Below are positions 1 through 11,197 of a stretch of DNA of 64,000 nt, piece after piece. The translations under genes and the position numbers were made by a program. The notes under the pieces were generated by a model, which worked only from the letters and a program-made list of their open reading frames with translations, did not search any database and was not told where the DNA came from. The stretch is taken from contig JAESIW010000090.1 of assembly GCA_016802295.1 (NCBI GenBank), forward strand, positions 1,226,928 to 1,290,927, read 5' to 3'. Position 1 is the first letter of the stretch; each line of letters begins with the position of its first letter. Origin of the DNA: Brachionus rotundiformis (lineage: Eukaryota; Rotifera; Eurotatoria; Ploima; Brachionidae).

Positions 1-618
1 GAGATCTCTGATTTACCTGTATTACGTCGTCCAAAAGTTACGACTAGACGCATGATTAGCTAACATGGGACCAAAATCGCTCTCTAAAATCTGATTATCC
101 AATATGACAGATATCACCTGTTAAAACGTGATCTATTCTTATTTAATAAAATCAGAAATATTCAGCACCCAGACATGCTCCCTAGGCTGCACCAATTGAC
201 CAAACCTCTAACCAAATAATTAATTTATTAATTAAGTTTTATTTTTAAACATTATTCAAAACAAATGAAAATAAGAAATATTTTTTGATATATGTTTTTA
301 TTGAGTCAATAAAGAAATTAAATAAAAAAGCATAAATTTTTTATTTTTTTATAGGTTTTTAGACTTGATGACAAAAAATTCAACTTTGATAAAAATACGT
401 ATCCTTATGAAATTTCTTATATGTCAGGTTAATAGAACGATATTCACGTGATTAGAAGCCCAGAGTACTCTGCTTCCTAAATAAAAGCGCCAATTCTGAG
501 CACCATGGAAACCATTTAAATTTTTTTTCTCTTTTGTTTTTAAATTTAATAAAAAAATTTTAATCTAATTCAATTATTTTATTTGTTTACACAAAGTACA
601 AGTCAAACAAGTGCTATA
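1..618. other. Non-coding flank upstream of the first gene
   Basis: No convincing coding exon is seen on either strand. The first 230 bases are somewhat less AT-rich than the rest, which is low-complexity A/T. A palindromic E-box CACGTG sits at 445-450, about 170 bases before the ATG at 619, and could belong to the promoter of the plus-strand gene. That role is inference from position only. Confidence 0.5.
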
Positions 619-1872
619 ATGTCAGTGACAAGGCCAAAAAGCATGTATCTGATCGCGACATCAGCCATTTGTTTGGCATCATTGGCATTTTGGTTCTGGC
701 GCAAGCGTTCTATTGACGATCTGAAAAAATTGTTCAAAAAGCCGGACAAAATGAAACAAGCACACAATTTGGCAGTGCATAGGTCCAAAACATCCCAATA
801 CAAGCTGAATCTGAGGGTCAAGCGTAGTCACTATGACGAATGGTGGTCAAATTTGTCACAAAAAAAGTCCCTAGCCATCGAAAGACCATCTTGGGAAAGC
901 AGAAATTCAGAAGAAAATGAAATCTCTCTTCTTCTAAACAAACTTAAAATTCTCTCTGATTCTGCAAATAATTCTGATCTTATCTTATTAGTTGATAAGA
1001 TTGTTAAAAATTTTAAAAGTCTAAATTACAACCAAAAAATCGAGTTCACCAGCTATCTTGGCGACGTTTCCAAGTCTTGCAGAGTTAAAATGACCGGTCT
1101 GGTCGAGCTGCTCACATCCGAGTACTCGGCTAAAAATTCCGACCTGTTTGCCAACTACCGGTTCAACAACACTTTGGGAGAATTGGCCACTGAAATTGTG
1201 CTCAACATTCTCAAATCGTTGGCAAATTTGAGCCTAAATGACCAAATTGTGAGAGAAAGTGTCGAATCAGAGCTCTTTTGTGACCTGATTCATGATCTTT
1301 TATCAAGTTATATATTTGATTTGGAAAAGAATAGAAATAATGTTAAAAGATTGAAAAAAATAGAGGCTATTAAGTTTTATTCAATTAAAATATTTGGTGA
1401 CATTTTGGAGCATTTTAAAAAGACCGGTTTTGAAGACATTCGCCAAAGTGTTTACTTTAAGAATTCGATTAAGCTGACCAACAGTCTGCTAAATGGCAGA
1501 ATAATTGTGGTTAATGGCGAGCCAGAGGAGGCTAGATCTAGCCGATTCGAAGCCTTTCTTGTTGACAAGAACTCCTATTTCAAAGCCTATCTTGATCTAA
1601 TTGAAAACTTGCTGATAATTTGGAAAGATAATGAGCCATGCTTTGCCACTGTTGAACTAAATAAGGAAAATTTTGCCAACTATTTGATTAAAAGAGATTC
1701 ATTCATTGAAAAAATGAACTTGTGTAAAAAAAGTTTGGTTTTTAATGAGAAAATTGATGCCATATTTGACATTTTAATCAAGCTAAAGGAGCATGTTGCC
1801 ACTGATGAAAATGTTGCCGAGCAAATGTCTCTGAATGACTTGGACTCCAATAATCTGCTGGATAGTTATTGA
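619..1872 (+). CDS. N-terminally membrane-anchored helical protein, possibly ARMC10/ARMCX-like
   Basis: Single-exon gene of 417 residues. The open frame extends upstream to a TTG at 583, but the first ATG is at 619 and is taken as the start. Residues about 8-24 form a hydrophobic segment (MYLIATSAICLASLAFWFW) followed by basic residues RKR. This arrangement is typical of signal-anchored proteins, including those of the outer mitochondrial membrane. The rest is soluble and predicted mostly helical, rich in Leu, Lys and Asn, with stretches such as LKSLANLSLNDQIV that resemble armadillo-type helices. No catalytic motif is visible. The resemblance to ARMC10/ARMCX proteins is an impression from architecture, not a clear sequence match, so it could equally be an unrelated lineage-specific protein. 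AATAAA-like signals follow the stop. Confidence 0.7.
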   Translation: MSVTRPKSMYLIATSAICLASLAFWFWRKRSIDDLKKLFKKPDKMKQAHNLAVHRSKTSQYKLNLRVKRSHYDEWWSNLSQKKSLAIERPSWESRNSEENEISLLLNKLKILSDSANNSDLILLVDKIVKNFKSLNYNQKIEFTSYLGDVSKSCRVKMTGLVELLTSEYSAKNSDLFANYRFNNTLGELATEIVLNILKSLANLSLNDQIVRESVESELFCDLIHDLLSSYIFDLEKNRNNVKRLKKIEAIKFYSIKIFGDILEHFKKTGFEDIRQSVYFKNSIKLTNSLLNGRIIVVNGEPEEARSSRFEAFLVDKNSYFKAYLDLIENLLIIWKDNEPCFATVELNKENFANYLIKRDSFIEKMNLCKKSLVFNEKIDAIFDILIKLKEHVATDENVAEQMSLNDLDSNNLLDSY

Positions 1873-4111
1873 TTATTTAATAATTTTTAGTCTAATTAAT
1901 TGTAAATAACTATTTCAAATAAATAAACATAATAAAAATAAGAATAAACTTTTATTTAAAAGTTAAGAAAAAAAAATCTAAAAATATAAGAATGTTATTT
2001 TGTTTTTTTTTTGGCTTTTTAGTTTTTAGTAAGTTTTATGTTGATCTGTTTCTGTTATTTTTAAAATTAAAAGTTAATTTAAGCTTAATTTTTTTAATTT
2101 TTACTTGTCATTGAGAAAGCTTAGAAAATTTTAATTAAATTTAAAAAAAAAACTCATGAGATAAAATCACGAATGTCATGAGTAGGGTGTCTTGGCAAAT
2201 CGATTGTTAATATTTTATTATTTGAAAATTAAATAAATTACTGATAAATTAAATTTTGTCTTTATTTTAATCTCTAATTAAACAGGAAAAATTTATCTCA
2301 ATTTTAAATAAATAAACAAATTAGACTTAGTAGAATTAGATGGATCATGTTCATTGAGAAAATGTCTATCTGGCAATGATCTTATTTTTAATCTAATAAA
2401 TAAATATAATAAATATTATAGTTCTTGAAGAGCTCTTCTGTAACCATTGATTTTGGTAGCCGTACAAGTTCCGATTCCTTTACTTGTAAGAAATCTCTTA
2501 ATCCAGTTTCTCAAATTACTTTAAGATACTTAAACTTATAACCAAAGTAAGGGGTCAGCATTTGATTGATAATTAGTACTTTGATTTCTTCAAATAAGCT
2601 TTCCAATTTTATATGTTTTGCTTGACCTGATCCTAGAACCAATTGCTGAATCAAAGAAAATTTGAAAAAGTTTTTTAAATTTTCCTCTTAAAATTGAATT
2701 TGATTTAAGTGGACTATGGTAAAGCAATTTGCCAATGATTATCAATATTTATTTCAAACTTATTATAAAAATTTCCAAAATTTATTTCTCAGTAATTATT
2801 AATTAAATTTTTAAAAATATTTTTTCAAATCAATGGAGCAAATTTCAATTAATTAAAATAATTAAAGAGACAATTTTGAATTCTATTTCTTGGTACTTTA
2901 TTCTTAATCATCTATTTGGAATATATAAAATTTGCTAATCAATATGTAAATTTAAAAAAATGCCTAAGAGAAAATTAAAAATTCCAACCAAATTGTTGCA
3001 TAATTATTTAAAATTTTGTCTCCAAGGTTTTTTTGTTACAAATTGGCCAAATGATTTGATTTAGTTTTTAGATTAAGATTGTTAGAGCTAGAGGATTAAC
3101 ATTTAAAATATTTTTAAATTAAACAAAGCTTGAATTTTTTTATACATAAATAAGAAAAAAGTAATATTTTTTATTTTTTTGGCTTTTTGGCATAATTATG
3201 GTAATACTTTAGTCAAATCGTATTACTTAAACTCACTCGAAATGACAACAAACTAAAACAAGTTAGGCCAAGCTTTTTGGCTGCTGTAAGGTAAATTTAA
3301 CACAATTAAATATCTAGTTAATACAGGTTATTAATATGTATTTAACCAATGTCAAGTTATATAATTTTTTAAAATTAAAATAAATTTTAATTTCTTAAAT
3401 AAAATTCAACTACTAGTGTTTTAGAATAAGATTTAATTTTATTAAAAGATAAATAGGTGAATTATTGATTTTTAAAAGTAAACTATGAAAGAAAAATAAA
3501 TTTTTTACCTGAAAATTTAATTAATTTTTATTTTAAAGTTAGAAACAAAAATTGTCAGCAGGGGTTTTCATGGTTCGACCTGATTCAAAGCTCGACAACC
3601 CCTATCACTCCGCACTAAGGTCTTTTCAAGTATTACTTCTAAGAAAAGATTTAAAAAAAACTAGGCTAAATTGATTTTTTAATAAAAGATTTTCTTATTA
3701 GTACAAAAGTAAAATTTATTCAAATTTTTTCATTGTTTATTCAGGCTTTTTGGCAAAATTAATACCAACAACATTAAAAGTTAAAAATATCTGTGATTAT
3801 TAAATTTGAGAATTATTTTGTTATAATTCTTGGTTTTATTTAATTATGTTTTATTAAAATTGATAATAAAGTAGTTTTAGAACCGAATTGGTCAATAGAT
3901 TAGAATAAAGATTATTAAAAATTTATTTATGGCCATATATTGGCAATCTGAAGTAAAAGATAAGGTAAAAATAATAAAGTAAAAAACGGGTTATTTTATA
4001 TTACACTGGTATTTTACGAATATAAATGCGTAAAAAAAAAATTAATCATTTTGCCTACCTGAAAGTTGACAATTTAAACAACACCTTTAGATGCGAATAG
4101 ACGAATGCTAA
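1873..4111. other. Intergenic region, no gene seen
   Basis: About 2.2 kb of AT-rich sequence between two plus-strand genes. Open frames are short and have no family resemblance. One less AT-rich patch at 3,555-3,620 contains complementary arms GGGGTT (3561-3566) and AACCCC (3597-3602) around a GGTTCGA motif. It does not fold into a tRNA that I can recognise. Confidence 0.5.
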
Positions 4112-5997
4112 ATGCTTAAATTTGTCCAAAGTTTTAAGAAAAATTCCACAAGTAGCTTAGCGCAAAATCAAAAAAAGCAACAAGTGGTCAAAAAGTGTTC
4201 TGGTCAACTTAAAACCTTATCAGAAAATGAGATAGAGATAAATTTAAAACAAAATTGTCATGACCCAAAAATAAAATTTGCCAAGATACTATCCAAACGC
4301 TTTAGGCTCTTGGTGATTAGTTTGATATTGATTCTAGTGGCTGTTGGAGTTTTAATAGCTCTAGTTGTATGTTTGGTTCAATTTACCCGTGAGCCGGAAC
4401 TGACCGACAATAGGTCAACCGAACCAGCCGGCCTTTATTCCAACCAGTCTGTAAAATGTGATCTACACTTCAATTGTGGTAGAGGCTATTTTTCCATCAT
4501 AATTGACAACCAGTGCTTTTGTCGTTCGACCAGAACAGGCAATTTTCAGCACGGAATGATCCAGTGCTACAAAATGCGACCATATGTTTTCAGATGTGAA
4601 TGCTGTGCGGGCTACCAATGGTCGGCAAGTGATGCCATGTGCATAGATGTGGATGAGTGCCAGCTAAAAAGCTTGTGCTCGGATGGCATTTCGGATGGGT
4701 GCATAAACAAAATGGGTTCGTATGAGTGCGGATGCAAGTCTGGCTTTAGGTGGTCGGGTCTGTTTCACAGATGCGTGGACATAAATGAGTGCATGGTAAG
4801 AGGCAATGAACTGTGTACAAGCAAAAACTCTGAGTGTGTTAACACAGTTGGTGGATACAGGTGCAGATGCAAAGCAGGCTATTCGATGGTGTCGAATGGA
4901 ACAGATCTTAAATGTACAGATTATGATGAGTGCAGGAAAAGAAATGACACTTGTGCCAATTCAACTTGCCACAATCTAGACGGCAGCTACGAATGCTGTA
5001 TCAATTTTGGCAACAATGTTCAATGCATTAACTGTGGCTTTCAGTATTTTAAGCCTTTATTGAATGTGACTGGTAACAAGGCTGCTGCCAGAATCATTGG
5101 AGGTATTGAAAGCAACCCATATTCATGGCCATGGGTTGTTTCCATTGGAATTAATTACAGGTTAATCAAATAATTCAAATATAAAAAATATAAATTAATC
5201 TATTAAATTTATTATTTTAATTTTCAAGATACAATTTAATTGATTTAAAAAATAATACACTTAGTGTAAGATGGTTGAATATATCGCATATATGCGGTGG
5301 TACACTTATTTCCAAGTACACTGTGTTGACCGCAGCTCACTGCATTTACAACCTAGAGGCCAGAATTCACCAGCAAAAGACAAAATTGAGCCATTTAAAA
5401 GAGGAATACTTGACCGACTTGGCAAAGATAATAACTGTGTATGCTGGCATACACGACCAGAATTTGGACAAAAAAAATCTCAATTTCACATTTCAAGTGA
5501 GAAAGATCCATATCCATGCCAATTTTGATAACAAAATGCTTTTGAATGACATAGCGGTGCTGATTTTGGACAAATCAGTGCGCAAATCCAATCGTGTTAA
5601 CTGGGCATGTGTTGGAAACGAGACCCAGTTTAGATTCCCGCCTATTAATACGACTGTTTACGCGGCCGGCTTTGGTTCCACCAATCAAACCAACATGGTC
5701 ATATCGAATTTGTTGAGACAAGTGGACCTAAAGTTGTTGAAATTCTCGGACTGTGCCTTGGTCACACAAACAATGTTTAGCAATCCGAAATCACAATTTT
5801 GTGCTGGTTACCTAAATGGACTCAAAGACACTTGCACCGGTGATTCTGGTTCGCCAATTTTGTACAAACACAATTCAAGATGGTTCGTAATTGGCATAGT
5901 TTCGTACGGACTCGGATGTGCCCAGACATTTAAACCAGGCATAAACACAAATGTATCATACTATTTAAATTGGATTAATCAAAAAATAAAATTATAA
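4112..5997 (+). CDS. Type II transmembrane EGF-trypsin serine protease
   Basis: Two exons: 4112-5160 and 5265-5997 (an alternative acceptor starts the second at 5271, removing two residues). The product is about 593 residues. Residues 66-89 form a single hydrophobic segment after a basic cytoplasmic tail, giving a type II membrane topology. Three EGF-like modules follow, with calcium-binding DxDEC/DINEC/DYDEC starts near residues 179, 223 and 271. Activation site R-IIGG is at residue 327. The S1 protease domain has catalytic H375 (TAAHC), D445 (NDIAVL) and S544 (GDSGSP). Asp at 538, six residues before the serine, predicts trypsin-like cleavage after Lys/Arg. The usual GDSGGP is GDSGSP here. 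All three catalytic residues are present, so it should be active at the cell surface or when shed. Its substrate cannot be read from sequence. Confidence 0.9.
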
Positions 5998-6015
5998 AAA
6001 CAATAAAATAAAATT

Positions 6016-6825
6016 TTATTTAAGATTTATTTTTTTAATTTTTAATTGGAGATTAAGTAAATTTTTTAATTGAATTAGATCTTTTTTGCTCAATTGTTTT
6101 TGTTCTGGACAGCACGGCTTATCTGCTGGTATAAGCTTGGTATTGTTTTCGTCGTCTGGTTTGTGTTGTGTTGACAGCAAGCTCTTTGATTTGGTCAAGC
6201 TATCCAGCCTGGATTTAGTCGACTTTTTTCTACGTTTAAATAATGAATGACTAAATTTTCTACTCTTCTTTAAAAATAAATCTTTTAGTCCAATTTTTTG
6301 CCAATTAATTTAAAATTTACCTTAAATTTTGATGAACTTTTAGAGGTAACATCAGATAAAGAGGTGAAAGAAAAATTATTTGACTTGTTTTTGACTAATT
6401 GACCAGGATTTATCCACAACTGGTCCTCAAGTTTATCTATTAAATCTTTTAAATTATCATATTGGTCAGGCTTGTGTAGGTAAACACTTTTGAGGAGGGT
6501 GATGCCAAAGCTTTTGTTATCTATGGCTTTAATTGGTGACCTAAAGCCTCTGTCAACTTTTTTCGGTCCGTGACCACATTTAGTCTCATTAAAAACGCTA
6601 AAATCAATTATTGGTCTAACAAATAACTCCTCATCTTCAACATTTATCTCTTCTTTAGTATCTGTCACTTCACCGGTATCTCCAGGCTCCGGCTCTTCTT
6701 CAATATCTTTTATCCTATCAATTTTTTCACTTTTTACTCTTAAATCTAGTTTATTAACTTAACAATTTAACAATTTGATTAAAAATATACTTTTTTTTAA
6801 AGTATCTTTTCTTTTTTAACTTCAT
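6016..6825 (-). CDS. Uncharacterised Lys-rich protein, three exons
   Basis: Model on the minus strand: exon 1 6791-6825 (start MKLKKKRYFK), exon 2 6321-6738, exon 3 6016-6267, ending in a stop. The pieces join in frame to 705 nt (234 residues). Donors GTATAT and GTAAAT and acceptors TTTAAG and TTAAAG are plausible. The middle holds an acidic stretch (IEEEPEPGD, VEDEEL) followed by RPIIDFSVFNETKCGHGP, which looks the most conserved part. The C-terminus is basic (KRRKKSTKSR). There is no signal peptide or membrane segment, and I do not recognise the family. The composition would fit a nuclear or nucleolar protein, which is only a guess. It lies 87 bases downstream of the ICT1 stop on the same strand. 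Confidence 0.6.
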
Positions 6826-6912
6826 TATTAATAGAAAATAATTATTTGTTTTATTATAATAAAATTAATTTGAAAACCATGACAAAATTTTTTATTTAAA
6901 ATTTGTTTTAAT

Positions 6913-7713
6913 TTAATTATAATAATCACTGATACTGTCATAAATCGGGTGTCTACGATGGCTCTTTTTCTCACTACGAGTCCGTTTGTCGACCAGGCGT
7001 CGACCGTCAGCAATTTTTTTGCTAAAATTTAAAAATTTTAAAAATTTGATTAATTATTTTTGGCTAATTTACTCAATTTCAATTTTTAATTTCTCTTCTT
7101 CACTTAATCCCTTGGGTATGTAGCTAGCCTGATGGATCATGGACCTAATTTGTTCCATGCAATCAGCCTGGTTAAGGAGCATTTTGCGGGTTTTTTCCGA
7201 TCGCACAATCAGATAGCCCTCTTTATTAATCCGGTTTATTTGCTTGATTATTAAACTGTTTATTATCTAATTATTAAAATGAAAATTTACATTTTTTTTT
7301 ATTTTTTCTCGGATCCATTGAGGTATCCAGTCGGAAGAGTCGACATGGAACCGAATCTCAACTCCAGTCTGGACTGGAAAGAAAACAAGATAAGATTTAG
7401 AATGGCAATGGGCAAATTTTACTTTTATTGACATGCTGTCCGCCTGGTTTAGAGCTTGTTTTTTGGGTGATTATAAGTTTTTCTTGGAAAAAAGTGAATA
7501 TTTGGTTATTAGGGCCTTTTGAAGGTAAATACCTATTGGGATGTAGCCGGAAAACTTCTCGTTTGACTCCAGCTTTATATCTGCTTTAGCCGAGATGTCT
7601 TGGTTTGATTTTGGGTAGAGTTTGTCCAGGCTGATTGAGCTCTTGTAGCCGTTCTGACACATGTGGACCAGCGAACGGCTCAGAGTGGACAACCGACTTG
7701 CTATCGAAAACAT
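6913..7713 (-). CDS. MRPL58: Mitochondrial peptidyl-tRNA hydrolase ICT1 / ribosomal protein mL62
   Basis: Five small exons on the minus strand: 7533-7713, 7423-7482, 7291-7373, 7073-7266 and 6913-7021. They join in phase to 627 nt (208 residues). The family catalyses release of peptides from stalled mitochondrial ribosomes and is also a structural part of the large subunit. The catalytic GGQ motif is at residues 74-76 within SSKPGGQHVNK, matching the family's SSGPGGQ-VNK. Other recognisable blocks are GVEIRFHV, INKEGYLIVRSEKTRK and ADCMEQIRSMI, and the basic C-terminal helix DKRTRSEKKSHRR. The N-terminus (MFSIASRLSTLSRSL) looks like a mitochondrial presequence. The length agrees with animal ICT1 proteins. 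The identification is strong and every exon boundary keeps the frame. Confidence 0.93.
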
Positions 7714-8244
7714 TTGTAATATTTCTTTTAGATTCAGAAGTTAGAAATTAAATTCAAAATTTTCTAACCAAAGCTGGGTAGAAAAATGGTTTCGTGGCAA
7801 AATTATTTTTCCTTTGGACAGTTTTAATAATTAAATAGTTAACAAATTAGAGTATTTGCAATCAGTTTGAATTTTATTAATAATTATTTTTTTAAACAAA
7901 GCTTTAGCTTCTCTTTAATTAATTAAATTAGTAAAAAATAATAATTTTGATTATTAAAAACCATATTTGGTCAATTATTGCGAAAAAAAGCTCAATTTAT
8001 TAGACTTAAATTGACAATAAATAATTTATTGTTGATTAATCAGCGATAAAAATTATTTTGTTTCTAAATTTATTATTTATTTTAGACTGTGAACTAAAAG
8101 CCAAAATTATTAATCCTAAGACAAACTTATAACTCTTGAAAATTATAATAAAATTTCCAAGAGCCAAAAATTCTATACGAAAATTTAATTCGAATAGAAT
8201 TTATTTCTTAGTAACAAAAAATTTTAGCTAAAGAAAAATAAATA
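7714..8244. other. Divergent promoter region between ICT1 and the DUSP gene
   Basis: About 530 bases of A/T-rich DNA separating the ATG of the minus-strand ICT1 gene from the ATG of the plus-strand phosphatase gene. It must carry both 5' regions. I see no further open frame or clear motif. Confidence 0.5.
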
Positions 8245-8943
8245 ATGCAAAGATTTGCCACATTAAGCCAGATAGCCAATATAGTGGACAACCTGTATTT
8301 GAGCAGTTTTCTGGGAGTTACTGAGTTTAACATTGAAAAATTTGGCATCAATTGTGTCATTTCTGTATGCAAAGAAACGCCAAAGATAACCATTGGAAAT
8401 GTAGAATCGGTGAAAGTAAATGTGCTTGACTTGCCAAACGAAACACTGTCCGACTACTTTGATTCGCTGGCAGACAAGATACACGAAGTAATTGTGGTCA
8501 ATAAGGGCTCGTGTTTGGTGCACTGTGCTGCAGGTATAAGTCGTTCGGCTTCCATTATTTTAGCCTATTTGATGAAGTATCTCAAGATGAGTCTGAGAGA
8601 CGCCCATGCGCTGACCAAGTCCAAGAGACCTCTGATCCGTCCCAATCTCGGCTTTTGGAAACAGCTGATCACCTATGAAAAAAAGCTTTTCAACAAAAAC
8701 TCTGTGAAAATAGTCGATTCGGGCATTGGTGAGATACCAGATGTGTACGAGAACGAGGTGAAAAACATGGTATGGGGAAAGAATAACCCCGAGTTGGCTG
8801 GCACTTATGTTGCACAGAAAAAAATCGACCAGCCCAAGCAGTCAATGCAAGAGCCTCAAATGATACAAAAAAATCCCAGAATAGACCCAAGTTCTACTTA
8901 TACAACCACTTATAGAGCAAGTTACCAAAATTTTTCCAGATAA
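8245..8943 (+). CDS. Atypical dual-specificity phosphatase, DUSP14/18/21-like
   Basis: Single-exon gene, 232 residues, starting at the ATG of MQRFATLSQI. The catalytic signature HCAAGISRS places the nucleophile at Cys94 and the phosphate-binding Arg at 100. The general-acid Asp is probably D62 in VLDLPNE. The blocks SIILAYLMKYLKMSL, RPLIRPNLGFWKQLI and IGEIPDVYENE closely follow the DUSP14/DUSP18/DUSP21 subgroup. Those are cytosolic or mitochondrial phosphatases of about 190-200 residues that act on MAPK-pathway and other phosphoproteins. This copy has an extra tail of about 50 residues rich in Gln, Pro and Tyr. All catalytic residues are intact. Which vertebrate paralogue it corresponds to cannot be decided here. 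Confidence 0.92.
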   Translation: MQRFATLSQIANIVDNLYLSSFLGVTEFNIEKFGINCVISVCKETPKITIGNVESVKVNVLDLPNETLSDYFDSLADKIHEVIVVNKGSCLVHCAAGISRSASIILAYLMKYLKMSLRDAHALTKSKRPLIRPNLGFWKQLITYEKKLFNKNSVKIVDSGIGEIPDVYENEVKNMVWGKNNPELAGTYVAQKKIDQPKQSMQEPQMIQKNPRIDPSSTYTTTYRASYQNFSR

Positions 8944-9432
8944 ATACATTCGGCTCTAAAGTAGTACTCTTTTTTGTTAATTTAGCCTAAATTTAGTTTT
9001 ACATCAACCAATTTTGTAAATAATTTTTTTTCCCACTTTTATCAAAAATAAGAACTAAAATTAATTAATAATAAATAATTAATAAATCTTTCTTTATCTT
9101 ATTTAAAATTAAATATTTAAATCTTTAGTTGTCTAATTTTGCTAAATTGTTTAGATTTTAAATAAACTAGATGTACCAATTCACATAGATAAATAGACCA
9201 TTAAGCAAAAATAAACTTTTGTCAACAATTAAAACAATATCTGTGTTTTCTTACATATGATTGGTTTTGTCTTTGGTAAAATTACTAACTATAATAATTA
9301 GAACCATTCTTGATCTTCAAATTAGGACCATTGGTCAAGTTGATGCTTTTCCTATTGTTCAGGTTTGTCAAGTCAACAAAAAGAAAAAAATATTTTATTA
9401 ATTTTTATTTTAGAATCAAATTATTTATCTAT
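8944..9432. other. Convergent 3' flanks, no gene seen
   Basis: About 490 bases between the stop of the plus-strand phosphatase and the stop of the minus-strand channel gene. It contains AATAAA-like elements on both strands, as expected for two converging 3' untranslated regions, and nothing else I can support. Confidence 0.5.
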
Positions 9433-10917
9433 TTATTTATCTAATATTTCTTCTCTTTTCATAAAAAAAACTTTAGTTTTATTTTTATTACACTTTAAAA
9501 ATATAATCTGTAAAATTAGATCGATTAACTCGACAAAGCTTAGAAAACTTATTCCCAATAAAAGGCCAAGAGTTCCACCAATGCTTCCGATCAATTCATC
9601 CCAGGTTATACTTTGGCTCTCTGTTATTTCTGTTTGCTTCAAGAACTCGTAATAAACATTCACTGATAGAATATTTTTGCGTAATTCTTCATTGGTAATG
9701 TTTGTTCTGTTTCCAAATAAGCTTTTTACTCTGGCACTTTTTATCAAATTGTTTCCATAAGTCAAAGATGGAAAGCTGCTGATTGATTTGGTGATTTCAT
9801 AGCTCACTGACTCGCATTCCAATGGACAAAGAGACTGAATTTTCTTTTTGTAATTTGATTCTATTAATCTCTGAAATACATTTAGAGAGCAAATTTGCTC
9901 CTGAATATTATCACACGGATTACCATTTTCCAAAATAATATTTGAGCTTGCATCATCACATTTGCATTCTTTGTAGATTTCTGACTGTATGTAGGCAAAA
10001 TAACAGTGGTTCTGATTGTAAGTCAAATTAGATCGCAACACTTTTCTATAGTGTTCAGAATCAATGTTATCTAGGTTTTCAACACAATCACTGTAAGGCT
10101 TTGGCATCAATTTTCTCTTTATTCGGCTTAGTGCGAGATTGGTGCTGAATCCCGGTGCAACATCCAAACCTTCGCCAGGCAAAGGCTTTGATGACTTGTC
10201 ATTTATAAAAATATGAGCGCCAGTGTTTAAGCTAAGTGTTCTTTGGTCTTCTGGAATGCCAACAAATAGTTCAATCATTAAGCCATTGAAGGATCCAGAC
10301 TGTTGGGACTCTTTGATTTGGGAATGCTCTGAATTAAAACGGAAGCAGTTTCCATACACCGAATGGTAAGATGTCCATTCATTTTCATTGCATGGTCTAA
10401 AATTGAACAGACAGCTAATGAACATTTTACCAAATGGAATAGATATGTTTTTCTTTTGCTCATGAGACAATGTTTTTGAAAACATGGTTATAAAATACTT
10501 GACCAAGAGATTGTTGTAGCGCAACTTGGAAAAATCGTCTTTAAAAGTTGGATCTATGGTGGCATCAGTGAAGTTAGTAAGGTTGTTTTCATTTAAAATT
10601 GATTGGACATATTCTAAGCCTTGGTGAGTGACAAATGGATTGATGTTGCAGACAGTGACTGTGGGAAATTTAATTGAATCTTTATCAATTATTCTTATTT
10701 TTGTCACTACATCAAAATTTAAATAATTTATCACATTTGTAGTGAGTATAAAAAAACAAAATGAAATAGAAGCCAGGAAGGAAATAATCCACATAATGCG
10801 TATGGTCATAAATTTGGTTCGAAATATGTTCGGAAATCCATGAATGGTAATTGATTCAGTCCATTCTTTATATAAATCAGCCACTTTAGTTGTTTGAGAT
10901 TCTTTTTTTTCTTTCAT
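9433..10917 (-). CDS. DEG/ENaC family sodium channel subunit
   Basis: Single-exon gene of about 494 residues. The open frame reaches a TTG at 10926, but the first ATG is at 10917. Topology is that of the degenerin/epithelial sodium channel family: short cytoplasmic N-terminus, first membrane helix near residues 45-70, the post-TM1 block FPTVTVCNINPF, a large extracellular domain, and a second helix near residues 445-475. Diagnostic blocks include YGNCFRFN, CKCDDASS and CPLECESVSYE. The second helix is preceded by ITWDELIGSIGGTLGLLLG and carries GIS in the place of the G/A-x-S selectivity filter. Such channels are trimeric and amiloride-sensitive, gated by peptides, protons or force. Which stimulus opens this one cannot be read from sequence. 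The absence of introns in such a long gene is notable next to its intron-rich neighbours. Confidence 0.93.
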   Translation of the reverse strand: MKEKKESQTTKVADLYKEWTESITIHGFPNIFRTKFMTIRIMWIISFLASISFCFFILTTNVINYLNFDVVTKIRIIDKDSIKFPTVTVCNINPFVTHQGLEYVQSILNENNLTNFTDATIDPTFKDDFSKLRYNNLLVKYFITMFSKTLSHEQKKNISIPFGKMFISCLFNFRPCNENEWTSYHSVYGNCFRFNSEHSQIKESQQSGSFNGLMIELFVGIPEDQRTLSLNTGAHIFINDKSSKPLPGEGLDVAPGFSTNLALSRIKRKLMPKPYSDCVENLDNIDSEHYRKVLRSNLTYNQNHCYFAYIQSEIYKECKCDDASSNIILENGNPCDNIQEQICSLNVFQRLIESNYKKKIQSLCPLECESVSYEITKSISSFPSLTYGNNLIKSARVKSLFGNRTNITNEELRKNILSVNVYYEFLKQTEITESQSITWDELIGSIGGTLGLLLGISFLSFVELIDLILQIIFLKCNKNKTKVFFMKREEILDK

Positions 10918-11197
10918 TTTTGTCAAGCTTTGAGGATGTGGAAAAAATTTTTTTTAAATTTTTTTAAATCGATTTATTTAAAGTCAAAAAGGAAATGAAA
11001 AATCAAAATTAAGTTTGTTCTACCTACTTAAGAGAAAATTTAGATCTATTTGCTTTTAATTATTTAAAAGTTTCCTTTTTTCAAAGGCTTTCCAAGATTG
11101 GATAAAAAATTTGAGTCAAATTCTGTAAACAAAGTAAAATATTTTATTATTAATTTATTTATTTTATTTAAAAATGGTTTATTTGCTAAATATAAAT

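Noticed and set aside
3541..3625. Possible tRNA or SINE (GGTTCGA-like B box with complementary arms)
   Set aside because: No A box or acceptor stem in the right places; a cloverleaf cannot be drawn.
6826..6912. Spliced-leader trans-splicing site between ICT1 and the downstream gene (operon)
   Set aside because: The minus strand of this 87-base spacer contains no AG dinucleotide, so no acceptor is available just before the downstream ATG.
6838..7013. Alternative minus-strand frame starting LTVDAWSTNGLV
   Set aside because: The frame giving DGRRLVDKRTRSEKKSHRR continues the ICT1 C-terminal helix in phase with the preceding exon, so the other frame is a shadow.
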